This document shows, in pieces, positions 9,495-18,527 of a stretch of 22,633 nucleotides of DNA. The position numbers and the translations under genes are program-made. How positions within the stretch are numbered: position 1 is the first letter of the stretch; each line of letters opens with the position of its first letter. This DNA is from Reclinomonas americana ATCC 50394 (lineage: Eukaryota; Jakobida; Jakobea; Jakobida): contig PS015078.1 of NCBI GenBank assembly GCA_048213135.1, positions 179,882-202,514 of the forward strand, given 5' to 3'. Under the pieces are notes generated by a model. That model saw only the letters and a list, made by a program, of their open reading frames with translations. It did not search any database and had not been told where the DNA came from.

Positions 9495-9671
9495 CCACAC
9501 AACAATTTGTGTCTCACAGCGCAGCCCAGGTTGTCGACATCAATGGTGCATCGTTAACTCCCACGCCGCCGCCTCTATTCGCTCACCTTCATTGTGGACG
9601 GTGCGGGCACGGCCGCTCGCAGCGAGTTTGCGGCAACGTTGTCTGTCTTTTGCATCTTCCGCATGCGTGCA

Positions 9672-9845
9672 ATCATCTCATCATCATCGTCGTCGTTGTC
9701 GTCGTCGTCGTCGTCGTCGTCGTCATCAGCATCAGCATCGTCATGTCTCCGTCGCGCGCTCTCTCTCTCTCTCTATGTCTCTCTCTCTCTCTCACACACA
9801 CACACACTCTCTCTCTCTCTCTGACTCTCTCTCTCTCTCTCTTTC
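9672..9845. repeat. Trinucleotide (TCG/TCA) run and CT/CA microsatellites
   Basis: ATC/GTC trinucleotide repeat at about 9672-9743, then CT and CA repeats to about 9845. All three frames stay open through the trinucleotide part, which makes low-complexity ORFs without other support. Confidence 0.85.
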
Positions 9846-10437
9846 CCTGCACACTCGCACAGATGTCATTTATGCAGCGAAGTGGACGCCGCAAGCGGCC
9901 TCGGCGCACCCCGACAACACGGATATCATGCTGGCGGGTGGTGCATTCTTGCCTGCATATTGCGTCTCTCTCGTTGCCCACGACCATGTTCTAGATCTCC
10001 CTTTGTTTAGATGGCCTTATACATTTTCTTGGTTGATCCTTTCGTGTACTGAGGTGACGCACACCAGCAGTGCGGCGACAGTCTGGTAGCGCAGCGGTAT
10101 CAACACCCAACGGACTGCTGCGTGCCGCCATCTGTATCTAGCTGTTCCTGTGCGACGGAAGTCGTCGACAGTCATAATCAGAACCACGTACGTCGATCAG
10201 CAGTCGCTGCAGTTCAGCACTGGACGCCTCTCGGCAATGAGCACTGCAGACTATATGACAACGAGCACAGTGTCGTTATGTGCACGTGGGTAGCAATCTA
10301 GCATTACTAATTTACGTGCAGCTTGCAGCCGTCGAGTCACATTTTATGGTTGCATGCAACACTATTTCGTCGCCGACAGTGTGGGTGGCGACTTCATGAG
10401 GCATGCGGAGCAGTGGTCTCAGTAACGTGAACAGCAC
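9846..10437. other. No convincing gene
   Basis: About 590 bp between the microsatellites and the retroelement. An acceptor-like site at 9862 is followed by an open stretch reading DVIYAAKWTPQAASAHP, but no family, partner exon or good stop context supports it. The last about 70 bp before 10438 stay in the RT frame except for one TAA (10423-10425), so they may be part of the decayed element. Confidence 0.5.
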
Positions 10438-12235
10438 ATGGCGGAGAACGGCGAGGAGGGAGAGAACAACTTGATTGTTCTCCTCCTCGACTACAAGCGT
10501 GCCTACGACTCTGTGTGCCCCGAACTGATTGATCTCACACTGAAAGCGATGAACTTTCCTCCCTACATCGTCGACATGGTGGCAGACTGGATGCGGTACA
10601 TGCCGTTCTTCGCGACATGCCAGGAAGGCCTCCACACCAAGATCATGCACCAGAGGGTCGGCGTTCCCCAAGGCGACGTGCTGAGTCCGTTCATGTTCAA
10701 CCTCGTGGCCTCGATCTTCATCCGCCGCGTCAAGCAGCTGGAAGTCGGATACCGCTTTGCCAAGGATCCCTCCATCTGTGTTCACGTATCCGCCTTTGCT
10801 GATGATCGCCACGTGTGTCTCTCATCGGTGCAACAAGCGCAGATGGTCCTGGACGAGTCGCAACGGATCGGCGAATGGTCTGGCGTCAAGGACAACCCGG
10901 AGAAGTCGTTGGTCTTAATCTATGTGCCACTGGAAGCAGTTCGCGACTGCAACCTCACTCCTCTTCAGAAAGTCGATGCTATCCGCACCTTTATTCTGCC
11001 GAAAGCCACATTCGTCATGCAGTCTATCGATCTTACAGCAACCTTACTCAACGAGATTGACACCAAGCTCAGAGAGGCAGTGAGAGCTGCCACGGGGCTA
11101 GGAAAAGAAGCTGGCAACACAGTGATAGAGACACCGCTCTCCATGGGTGGGCTGGGAGTCCAATCCCTGGCCGACCGTCGCGCACCACTCCTCATCTCGT
11201 CGGCACACAAACTCCTCACGAGCGTGCGCACCCTTGTCAGAAATGTTGCACACAGAGTGAAGGCAGACACGATGGAGAAGTTTGCACTCTTGCCTGACAA
11301 CGCTGTCCCTCCCACCGACCACCTGTTCAAGAGAGAAGTCGTGCAGAACCACAAGGAGCTGCACCGCCAGCAGGTAGACGTCAATGCTCCCCCCCGTTTC
11401 TTTGACTTTCCCTTTGTCGCGAGAGAAGACGGTACCTTCGTGTTCAATGGTCAGCAGCCTGGAAAGACAGACAAGGCAGAGAACATCATCGCCACCGCAG
11501 CCACACTAGCAGCGAAGCACAGATTCAGCGTAGACTCCTACACCGATCCTGTCACCCAGAAGACCACCACGATTGGACGTCTCCCCGACAACACGACTGT
11601 CTTTCCGTTCACTGAGAAGTTTCTGAAGTCTGTCAACAAGTTTCAAGGAAAACAGAAGTCCGAGAAGTGGAGCGAAGAGGTGGCAGAAGAAAACGGAGAT
11701 GTGCACCCGAGAAAGTCAGGTCGCTTGCTTTCACTTACCGTCACGGTGCTGGCGCGCACGACTGCTTGAAAATCGGTCGTGGTCTGTATCCTAAACAGCA
11801 GTCTTTCGCCTTGAAACTGCGCACCAACTCTCTCTATCTCAACGCTACATACTCTAAACATCGCCACAACAATAACCCCATCATGGCGAGGTGCAGAGTG
11901 TGCAACATGGGACAGCCAGAGACAGTGGCGCACCTCTTGTGCTGGCACAGAAAGACAATGTGACGAGTCGGCACAACAGAGTGGCAACGATCTTGCACGA
12001 GGAACTCAGAGACTCGATTGTACACAGAGAGGCAGTCTTCTACACTGAGAAGGTCCCACAGAATTTGCTGGCAGCAGGAGAAGACCAGTTGGCTCTGTTG
12101 AAACCAGAGACATTGTGGCTGAAGAAGATGGGCATTGAGGGCGGCCAACTGCGCCGAGTGGTGGACAGATGGTGTGCCAAGGTCGTTGTCGGCAAGGGAT
12201 TTGTGGGCGTTTATCGCATTATTGGAATGTGGTGA
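10438..12235 (+). pseudogene. Reverse transcriptase ORF of the retroelement, two frameshifts
   Basis: Frame 1 (10438-11769) holds RT motif A (LLLDYKRAYDSV), motif B (GVPQGDVLSPFMFNLV) and the catalytic motif C (FADDRHV). It leaves frame near 11715, where the reading should pass to frame 3 (SLAFTYRHGAGAHDCLKIGR). That frame carries the knuckle CRVCNMGQPETVAHLLC (C-x2-C-x8-H-x2-C) and stops at 11961-11963. A second shift near 11945-11960 passes to frame 2 (TSRHNRVATILHEEL), open to a TGA at 12233-12235. An in-frame TAA lies just upstream of 10438. RT residues look intact, but the copy cannot make a full protein. Either the copy is old or there are sequencing errors; two independent shifts plus truncation favour decay. 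Confidence 0.82.
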
Positions 12236-12243
12236 ATGAAGTG

Positions 12244-12267
12244 TTTTGTTTTTTGATACAAACAAAA
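12244..12267. terminator. Hairpin between convergent genes
   Basis: TTTTGTTT (12244-12251) pairs with AAACAAAA (12260-12267) around an 8-base loop. It lies between the end of the RT ORF and the end of the BCS1-like gene, a place where transcription from both sides would stop. A role in 3' end formation is a guess. Confidence 0.3.
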
Positions 12268-12325
12268 AAAGACTTGAATTCATTCCCCCCACATGCATAC
12301 TGACACAAGAAATCAGCACCGGCTG

Positions 12326-13915
12326 CTAGTAATCGTCGTCATCCGTGTCTTCATCATCTTCTGGAATGGCTCTGAGGCGGCGCTCCGTGTATTGGGCAAA
12401 CAAGTCGTTTTCGTCACTCAAATCTGTGCAGATTTCTCGCGTTTGTTAGGAATTCAGTATCCGAGTCACAGTACTGGTACTGGAACAGACAACAGTGATC
12501 CGGAAAGAGACAAAAAGAAAACAGAAATGGTAAGAAGCGCAACTTATCCAGGCATAGGACTTAATACGACGCAGAAGATTGTGATGAGGATCGCGATCGC
12601 CCTCCCCAGTTTCCATCCCGTCAAAGAACTCGGTCACAGCCGCCTCGATATCCACCATGCTCAGGCGGCGAGCTGCTGCTGGACGCAGTCGATCACCATG
12701 TGCTCCAGGGGCGCGGTCAATGTGACGCTCAAGGAAATGGTGAAAGAAAGTTGCCATTTGCTGTTGCAGTTCTCCATCCTTCGCGAGCTCTGGAACGCGC
12801 TTTTGAACAAGGCGATGCACGAACCGCCGTGCTTGGTCCATGTCGGGAAGGCCAATGTGCAGGATCAGATCAACGCGCTTGGAGCGAATGAGCCGCTTGG
12901 ACAACGCCTTCACGACATTGGTGGTAAGTACCACCACCTGCACGCAAGAGGGATACAAACATGTTAACAGATGCATCATTGTACATGTATGCGTACGCAA
13001 ACACGTGCACATGTACAGAGACTGTACACAATCGTGTGCTGTGATCTCCCGCTGCACACGCCACACACCTTGCCGCTGCATGGTTCACCGACTCCGTTGA
13101 GTACATTCGTCAAGCCCTCTTCCGTGACGGCAATGTGCGAACGACTGTGCACGAATTCGAACACAAATTAATACCGAGTCACAAATAAGAACATCTATTT
13201 GCAATGCACAGGAGACGTACGTTGGGTTCCTTGGATCAGGCATGATCATGTCGAAGTCCTCTGCAAGGACGACATTGAGTGCTGGGACTTCATCAACCAA
13301 GCGCGGCAGGTTGGTGTCGTTGAGTCCTGGAGCGTTGAAATTAACGACGTAGATGTTGCCGCGATCGTAATCGCTAGCGCTCCCCTCTCCCGCTGCAGCT
13401 GTATTCTGTTTGAGAAGCGAGGCGATGTAGTGTGCCAACAGAGACTTTCCAGAACCCGGCGGTCCATGAAGCAGGATGACCAGCTTGCGTGTGGCACCGC
13501 CATTCTGTGCCAAGCTTGCTTTTGAGTGCATGAACAAGCAATGAATTCGAAGAGAGCACCCGCAGCGTACGCGACGAACGACGTTCGGCTAACTGTAATT
13601 CCCCCAATTGCAAGAACTCACCTTAAGGCGCCGCACAGCATCCTGTACACGCTGCAGGTGGTCGGCCATCAACACCACGTCAGCAGCCGTCTTCGGTGGC
13701 TCGCGTCGCTGCATCGGCGCCCACATGAGCTGTTGATTGACGCGCCAGATGCTGACATTGTCGCGCATGGCTCTCGTGTACTCGCGAACGGCACAGTTGA
13801 CAAAGAATGTCAGCAGGTTGCGATGGCGCTCGTCGTAGCCGTCGGAGTCGTCCTCTGTTGTCATCTTGAAGTCGAGCATGTCGACGGGCACTGCCGAGCT
13901 CTCGAGCCTGCGCAT
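12326..13915 (-). CDS. BCS1-like AAA ATPase
   Basis: Exons: up to 13915 (or beyond) to 13622, 13504-13221, 13144-13069, 12937-12568, 12423-12326; phases 0, 2, 0, 1 agree; about 373 residues visible. Walker A is GPPGSGKS; Walker B region is NVVLAEDFDMIMPD; the BCS1-type segment IYVVNFNAPGLNDTNLPRLV lies between them. Sensor-1 is VVLTTN, and the arginine-finger region LIRSKRVDL replaces the usual LIRPGRVD. The N-terminal part (WRVNQQLMWAPMQRREPPKT then DHLQRVQDAVRRLK) resembles the BCS1 middle domain. The tail is very acidic (PEDDEDTDDDDY, TAG at 12326). Known BCS1 moves the folded Rieske protein across the inner mitochondrial membrane; other members of this clade do other tasks, so the function is uncertain. 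No membrane helix is seen in the visible N-terminus. The true start may lie in or beyond the gap at 14004, as gcatgcgcag at 13917-13908 could be an acceptor. Confidence 0.85.
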
Positions 13916-14003
13916 GCGCCACCATAATAACGATCGCAGTGGTCGCAAAATCGATATCGTGAGTGAAAATTAAATATTGCGCAATTGCAATTGCCCCCCC
14001 CCC

Positions 14004-14209
14004 NNNNNNNNNNNNNNNNNNNNNNNNNNNNNNNNNNNNNNNNNNNNNNNNNNNNNNNNNNNNNNNNNNNNNNNNNNNNNNNNNNNNNNNNNNNNNNNNN
14101 NNNNNNNNNNNNNNNNNNNNNNNNNNNNNNNNNNNNNNNNNNNNNNNNNNNNNNNNNNNNNNNNNNNNNNNNNNNNNNNNNNNNNNNNNNNNNNNNNNNN
14201 NNNNNNNNN
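14004..14209. other. Assembly gap, 206 N
   Basis: Begins inside a run of C, so a homopolymer probably broke the assembly. It may contain the first exon of the BCS1-like gene. Confidence 0.9.
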
Positions 14210-14221
14210 TAACTAACGTAA

Positions 14222-14269
14222 TACGTACGTAGTAATAAATTAAAATTAATTAGTCCGACTACGTACGTA
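14222..14269. repeat. Perfect inverted repeat, 12-bp arms
   Basis: TACGTACGTAGT (14222-14233) and ACTACGTACGTA (14258-14269) are exact reverse complements, separated by an AT-rich 24-base loop. It sits in a stretch with no gene between the gap and the poly-C tract. Confidence 0.9.
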
Positions 14270-14275
14270 CTACTA

Positions 14276-14317
14276 CCCCCCGTCCCCCCCCCCGCCCCCC
14301 CCCCCACCCCCCCACCA
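14276..14317. repeat. Poly-C tract (G-runs on the minus strand)
   Basis: Several runs of 6 to 12 C broken by single bases. The complementary strand has at least four long G runs, enough for a G-quadruplex. A CA repeat follows (14318-14330). No gene is seen in 14210-14383. Confidence 0.9.
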
Positions 14318-14383
14318 CACACACACACAATCATACATGACGTACATACAACGCCACGTAGCACTGCTCAGCTGATCAGCATC

Positions 14384-15626
14384 TCACCTTTTTCGCGTTA
14401 CACGAAATGTCACTTCACGGTCGTCATCGACATCGTCGTCAGCAGCTTCAAATTCGAGCCTCTCAAGCTCACTGTCCTCCATCATCGCGTCGCCATGGTC
14501 AAGAACGTGGTTGACGAGAGAAGAGGGCAGCCTCACGATGAATTCGTTCTCCATGTATCCAACTTCGTAGACCACCAAATTCATCGCGGGCTCGCGATCG
14601 GCAAACTGCCGCGGGGGGGCTGCTGAGCCTTCTCCACCAGCTGCGCCACCAGCTGCAGCTGTGCCTTCTCCACCAGCTGCGCCACCAGCTGCAGCTAGCG
14701 CTGTGCCTTCGAATTCTCCACCAGCTGCGCCACCAGCTGCAGGTGCAGCCTCGGCGCCGGCCTCACCCTCAACGTCGACGTCGGAAGAAGGTTGTTGCGA
14801 TCGTTGTTGCGCGTGTTGTGCCGCGGCGTCGGCGCCGGCCTCCTCCTCAACGTCGACGTCGGAAGAAGGTTGTTGCGATCGTTGTTGCGCGTGTTGTGCC
14901 GCGGCGTCGGCGCCGGCCTCCTCCTCCACGTCGACGTTCGAAGAAGGTTGTTGCGATCGTTGTTGCGCGTGTTGTGCCGCGGCGTCGGCCTCACCCTCAA
15001 CGTCGACGTCGGAAGAAGGTTGTTGCGATCGTTGTTGCGCGTGTTGTGCCGCGGCGTCGGCGCCGGCCTCCTCCTCAACGTCGACGTCCGAAGAAGGTTG
15101 TTGCGATCGTTGTTGCGCGTGTTGTGCCGCGGCGTCGGCCTCACCCTCAACGTCGACGTCGGAAGAAGGTTGCTGCAATTGCGCGTGTTGTGCCGAAGCC
15201 ACGTGCACCGCCGCTCGGTCGGCATCTGTCACTCGACGACACGTGAGATACCGCATGAATGGCTTGAAAAGTGGTGACCGCGATAAGAATTCCACCACAG
15301 CATTGAATTCGATCGGGTTGCTGTTGCTGTAAATTGAGACGCTGAACTGGCCGTTCACGGCAACGAACTTGCCAAGCCGCGTGAAATTCCGTGACCACCA
15401 GTTTCGGAACTTACCCCAGCGCGAGCTAGAGTCTGAGTCCGATGCTTTCATCACCGAAGCCAGCTTCTTCAATCCTTCGCAGCACGTGCACGTTAATATA
15501 CATATGGAAGCTTCGCGAATCACTCATCACAAAAATTGTACCTGCACTTGTTTTCCGGCGCCCTGCACTAATTGCCTTCCCCGCCGAAGACACCACCACA
15601 GCACCTGTGGCAACCAATGCACCCAT
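14384..15626 (-). CDS. Acidic tandem-repeat protein, no family recognised
   Basis: The preferred model has exon 1 at 15626-15542 (start MGALVATGAVVVSSAGKAIS), an intron 15541-15445 (gtacaa...gaaag, with an attaac branch-like site), and exon 2 at 15444-14384, giving 381 residues. A simpler one-exon reading starts at ATG 15451 (MKASDSDSSSRWG), 355 residues. After an N-terminal unit (RNWWSRNFTRLGKFVAVNGQ, then NPIEFNAVVEFLSRSPLFKP) come six acidic Q/D/E/A repeats, an Ala-Gly-rich part with repeated AAGGAAGGE, and a C-terminal domain (VVYEVGYMENEFIVRLPSSL) ending in an acidic stretch and VTRKR. Both end domains look like folded, unique sequence, which favours this strand over the Cys-rich and Arg-rich readings of the repeat in other frames. 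Function unknown; the middle is probably disordered. Confidence 0.65.
14757..15200 (-). repeat. Six in-frame coding repeats of 78 or 72 bp
   Basis: The landmark GAAGAAGG on the plus strand occurs at 14784, 14862, 14940, 15012, 15090 and 15162, so spacings are 78, 78, 72, 78 and 72. Each unit encodes QQRSQQPSSDVDVE, then EEAGAD or GEAD, then AAAQHA. The 72-bp form lacks two codons (Ala-Gly). The last unit (about 15175-15200 side) has diverged to LQQPSS. All lengths are multiples of three. Confidence 0.95.
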
Positions 15627-15704
15627 TCGCCCTTCTAGATTTACGAAGCACAAGTAAGCACCTCACGGACCAGAACGATTGGCGACTGCACGCGAACTTC
15701 GCTC

Positions 15705-16103
15705 GCCGGCAAAATCAAATTCGACAAAGTTGTTGTTGTCTTGTTTGTCTACAAACAACAACTGTTGACAGGATATCCGGATTCTGTCGGCTGCCACCAC
15801 CTGCAGCGGCGATGCGGCCTTGTTGCGCGGTTCGTGACGTCCCCACATATGCCGCGCACGGCGCCACGTGGCGATGTTCAAGTTGCCGGCAAAATCGAAT
15901 TCGACAAAGCTGTTAACATGTCGCAATTGTTGTCTTGTTTGTCTACAAACTGTTGCAATTGTTGTTGTCTGTGGACAAATGTCGACTGGTCAATTGCAAG
16001 TTGCGATCTTGACATGATATCTGGATTCTGTCGGCTGCCACCACCTGCAGCGGCGATGCGGGCCTTGTTGCGCGGCTCCTGACGTCCCCATATATGCCTC
16101 GAG
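15705..16103. repeat. Two long direct repeats next to a gap
   Basis: Copy A starts at 15705 and copy B at 15895, both with GCCGGCAAAATC followed by AATTCGACAAAG. Both carry TTGTTTGTCTACAAAC (a near-palindrome), then a shared block with GGATTCTGTCGGCTGCCACC and a run to TGACGTCCCCA and ATATGCC. Copy B has an extra stretch of about 55 bp with several CAATTG boxes, so the shared block is 245 bp apart while the starts are 190 bp apart. Copy B ends about 15 bp before the 724-N gap, which may hide more copies. The array lies upstream of the acidic repeat gene (minus) and of the small plus-strand genes. Confidence 0.85.
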
Positions 16104-16117
16104 CTCTGAGCCCGCTG

Positions 16118-16841
16118 NNNNNNNNNNNNNNNNNNNNNNNNNNNNNNNNNNNNNNNNNNNNNNNNNNNNNNNNNNNNNNNNNNNNNNNNNNNNNNNNNNN
16201 NNNNNNNNNNNNNNNNNNNNNNNNNNNNNNNNNNNNNNNNNNNNNNNNNNNNNNNNNNNNNNNNNNNNNNNNNNNNNNNNNNNNNNNNNNNNNNNNNNNN
16301 NNNNNNNNNNNNNNNNNNNNNNNNNNNNNNNNNNNNNNNNNNNNNNNNNNNNNNNNNNNNNNNNNNNNNNNNNNNNNNNNNNNNNNNNNNNNNNNNNNNN
16401 NNNNNNNNNNNNNNNNNNNNNNNNNNNNNNNNNNNNNNNNNNNNNNNNNNNNNNNNNNNNNNNNNNNNNNNNNNNNNNNNNNNNNNNNNNNNNNNNNNNN
16501 NNNNNNNNNNNNNNNNNNNNNNNNNNNNNNNNNNNNNNNNNNNNNNNNNNNNNNNNNNNNNNNNNNNNNNNNNNNNNNNNNNNNNNNNNNNNNNNNNNNN
16601 NNNNNNNNNNNNNNNNNNNNNNNNNNNNNNNNNNNNNNNNNNNNNNNNNNNNNNNNNNNNNNNNNNNNNNNNNNNNNNNNNNNNNNNNNNNNNNNNNNNN
16701 NNNNNNNNNNNNNNNNNNNNNNNNNNNNNNNNNNNNNNNNNNNNNNNNNNNNNNNNNNNNNNNNNNNNNNNNNNNNNNNNNNNNNNNNNNNNNNNNNNNN
16801 NNNNNNNNNNNNNNNNNNNNNNNNNNNNNNNNNNNNNNNNN
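16118..16841. other. Assembly gap, 724 N
   Basis: Directly follows the direct repeats; probably unresolved repeat. Confidence 0.9.
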
Positions 16842-17033
16842 CCTTCTCAGGCGTCATGCTCGCAAAAGCCGCGCCCATAAATAGACACCTTCAGCTACAC
16901 GACAGAGTCGAATTCAAAATTGTGAACGCAGCGGTGTGTTTGTCGGATATCGATGTTCAGCTTCGTTTATGCATTCCCGGCAAATGCTGCATTATTTTGT
17001 TGTGCTCTGCGCGCGAGAGCAAACACTACGAGT

Positions 17034-17627
17034 ATGGAGCTTGAGTTTGATGTGAACGAGCGTGTTGTCAGCATGAAGGAGATCCACCGCAAGATGATTT
17101 TCCCGCTGAACCCCTTCCCCGGCAACAACGGAGAGCTTTCGCACTCTGCTGTTTTGCTCAAGACTGAGAGCGGCAAGCACTTCATTCTAGAGTACACCAA
17201 GAAGGGTGACACTCTGCTGTACCCCGTGACGTCAAAGGACCCTGGCGGAAAGTGGCCACGATTTGATGCACTACCACCGGTGAGTGATATCAATTAATTG
17301 CAACTCTCTCCACCACGTGCACGCCCGCGTCATTTGATTGCAGTCCTGACATAGCCTCGATGTCACCTGCCACAGGGAACAGGTCACCACAAGTGGAAGG
17401 CGTCGCGAGACGAGCGCATCCTTTCGCATGAATGGACACCCGCGCAGGCCAAGGCAGCCATGGAGCAGGAAATGGATGGCTACAGCGTAATCAAACGTGA
17501 GCACTGCCACCGCGCTCGCAAACGCACAATGATGGCCATGGAACACCACGACGGAAACGAATACCTGCCTGCGGCCTCTGGCTCTGGTGCGAGCGGCAGT
17601 CGTGTCCTGGCGGTGACTTGCGTTTGA
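17034..17627 (+). CDS. Small protein, possible permuted papain-like fold
   Basis: Two exons, 17034-17279 and 17376-17627, joined in phase 0 across a 96-bp intron (gtgagt...ccacag); 165 residues. Starts MELEFDVNERVVSMKEIHRK. The core has SHSAVLLKTESGKHFILEYT, then KKGDTLLYPV, then WTPAQAKAAMEQEMDGYSVI and KREHCHRARKRTM. The tail is Ser/Gly-rich. An H-x-A-V-hydrophobic strand near the start of the domain and a Cys in a helix start after Tyr (Y...HCH.A) are the spacing seen in LRAT/NlpC-type permuted papain folds, where His and Cys are catalytic. This is pattern-level inference, not recognition of a family. An ATAAATA box at 16877-16883 lies about 150 bp before the start. No membrane segment. 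Confidence 0.65.
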
Positions 17628-17711
17628 CGTCGACTTCTTCGTTTCAATTCGAAGAAAAACTGTACACGTCAAGTCAACTGTCACTCATCGCTGCGGCAAC
17701 TTTCTCTGCGC

Positions 17712-18071
17712 ATGCAGGCACCGCCGACGTTTTCGGAAGCGTGGGCAATTGCCGCAAACGTGGTCCGTGAATGCAAGCGTGCTGCGGCGACGTCGACAGA
17801 CGGAGGGCAAGTAGAGCACTGGGACCCCACTTTCGTGTTCGGTCGCCTTGTCGGCCAAGACGCACACGTTACTGGCATCGGCAAATACTACGTGACCGCC
17901 GAGGCGAACATCGCCGCGCTGATTCACACTCGTGGACCACCGGGCCAGCCAACTACAACGATGCATCTTCCCGAGCACGTCCTCGCTGATGAGGTGGAAC
18001 GCGAAGTGATGCAAGCGCGAGATCGATTGGTCGCCGAGCGGGCTATTGCAGCACAGGTGCTGAGCCCATGA
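17712..18071 (+). CDS. Small hypothetical protein, 119 residues
   Basis: Single open frame from ATG 17712 to TGA 18069-18071, 84 bp after the stop of the preceding gene. It begins MQAPPTFSEAWAIAANVV, has a middle with HWDPTFVFGRLVG and YYVTAEANIAALIHTRG, and ends in a charged helix (EVEREVMQARDRLVAERAIA). Codon use looks coding. I do not recognise it. The sequence just before the ATG (ctctgcgcatgcag) could be an acceptor, so it might be a later exon of the 17034 gene or of another transcript. Confidence 0.5.
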   Translation: MQAPPTFSEAWAIAANVVRECKRAAATSTDGGQVEHWDPTFVFGRLVGQDAHVTGIGKYYVTAEANIAALIHTRGPPGQPTTTMHLPEHVLADEVEREVMQARDRLVAERAIAAQVLSP

Positions 18072-18527
18072 ACTCAAGATCAAGCGTGAGCACACCGCTG
18101 CGCATCGCCGCGGGACCGGTGCCTGCAGCTGCCCAGTATGATTGTGTGGATTTGTGTCAATGTTGGAACTCTCCTTTGTTGGAGTCGATATGATGATTGT
18201 ACTGTGCGGCCGCGCGTCTTATGTGAGCTCCAAATATTGACAGATTGCGAAACCAGCCAGTACATAACAGAATCGTCATACACAAGTGCATTTACAAGTG
18301 ATCGCCAACTAGTCTCATGTGGTTTCCTTCTACAACAAACACTATTAATAGTGTGTTATTGATGTTGAGAATACAGCCGCATTCTGGACGCACAGCCTCC
18401 AGGCCAGGAAAAAGACAAGACTTCCTTCCCGTCGTGAGCGCACGCCGTCGGCCATTGCGGAAGGATGAAACAACAAAACGAGTGATGTCGTCACAATGCT
18501 GACAACAGGACTTTCTCCCTTCTTCAC
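18072..18527. other. Intergenic stretch with palindrome and a start-like motif
   Basis: About 450 bp. A perfect 16-bp palindrome, ACACTATTAATAGTGT, lies at 18339-18354. On the minus strand a 36-codon ORF (ATG 18455, MADGVRSRREGSLV) begins in a segment that resembles the HECT start region. No other gene seen. Confidence 0.6.

Larger units (their letters stand above)
10438..12270 (+). mobile_element. Decayed, 5'-truncated non-LTR retrotransposon
   Basis: Contains RT motifs and a C-terminal zinc knuckle in the order found in LINE-type elements, ending in a run of seven A at 12264-12270. It starts just before RT motif A, so the N-terminal domains and the first RT blocks are gone; 5' truncation is usual for LINE copies. 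I found no clear target-site duplication. The C-terminal order (RT, CCHC, then RHNRV) resembles elements with a restriction-like endonuclease such as the R2/NeSL group, but no clear PD...D/E core could be seen, so the clade is open. Confidence 0.8.

Noticed and set aside
9509-10089. Plus-strand ORFs with Ser/His-Thr runs
   Set aside because: Made of trinucleotide, CT and CA repeats; no domain and no consistent splice model.
10083-10103. tRNA A-box-like string (TGGTAGCGCAGCGGTA) suggesting a tRNA or tRNA-derived SINE
   Set aside because: No B box (GGTTCGA), no acceptor or anticodon pairing in the following 80 bases.
14743-15246. Arg-rich plus-strand ORF over the same repeats
   Set aside because: Shadow frame of the repeat array with no unique flanking sequence.
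14661-15332. Cys-rich plus-strand ORF (repeats of SEEGCCDRCCACCAAA)
   Set aside because: It is the reverse of the acidic repeat gene; unit lengths divisible by three keep all frames open. The end domains look like real protein only on the minus strand.
15663-15926. Minus-strand ORF of 87 codons across direct repeat copy A
   Set aside because: The frame is not kept in copy B and the repeated residues come only from the DNA repeat.
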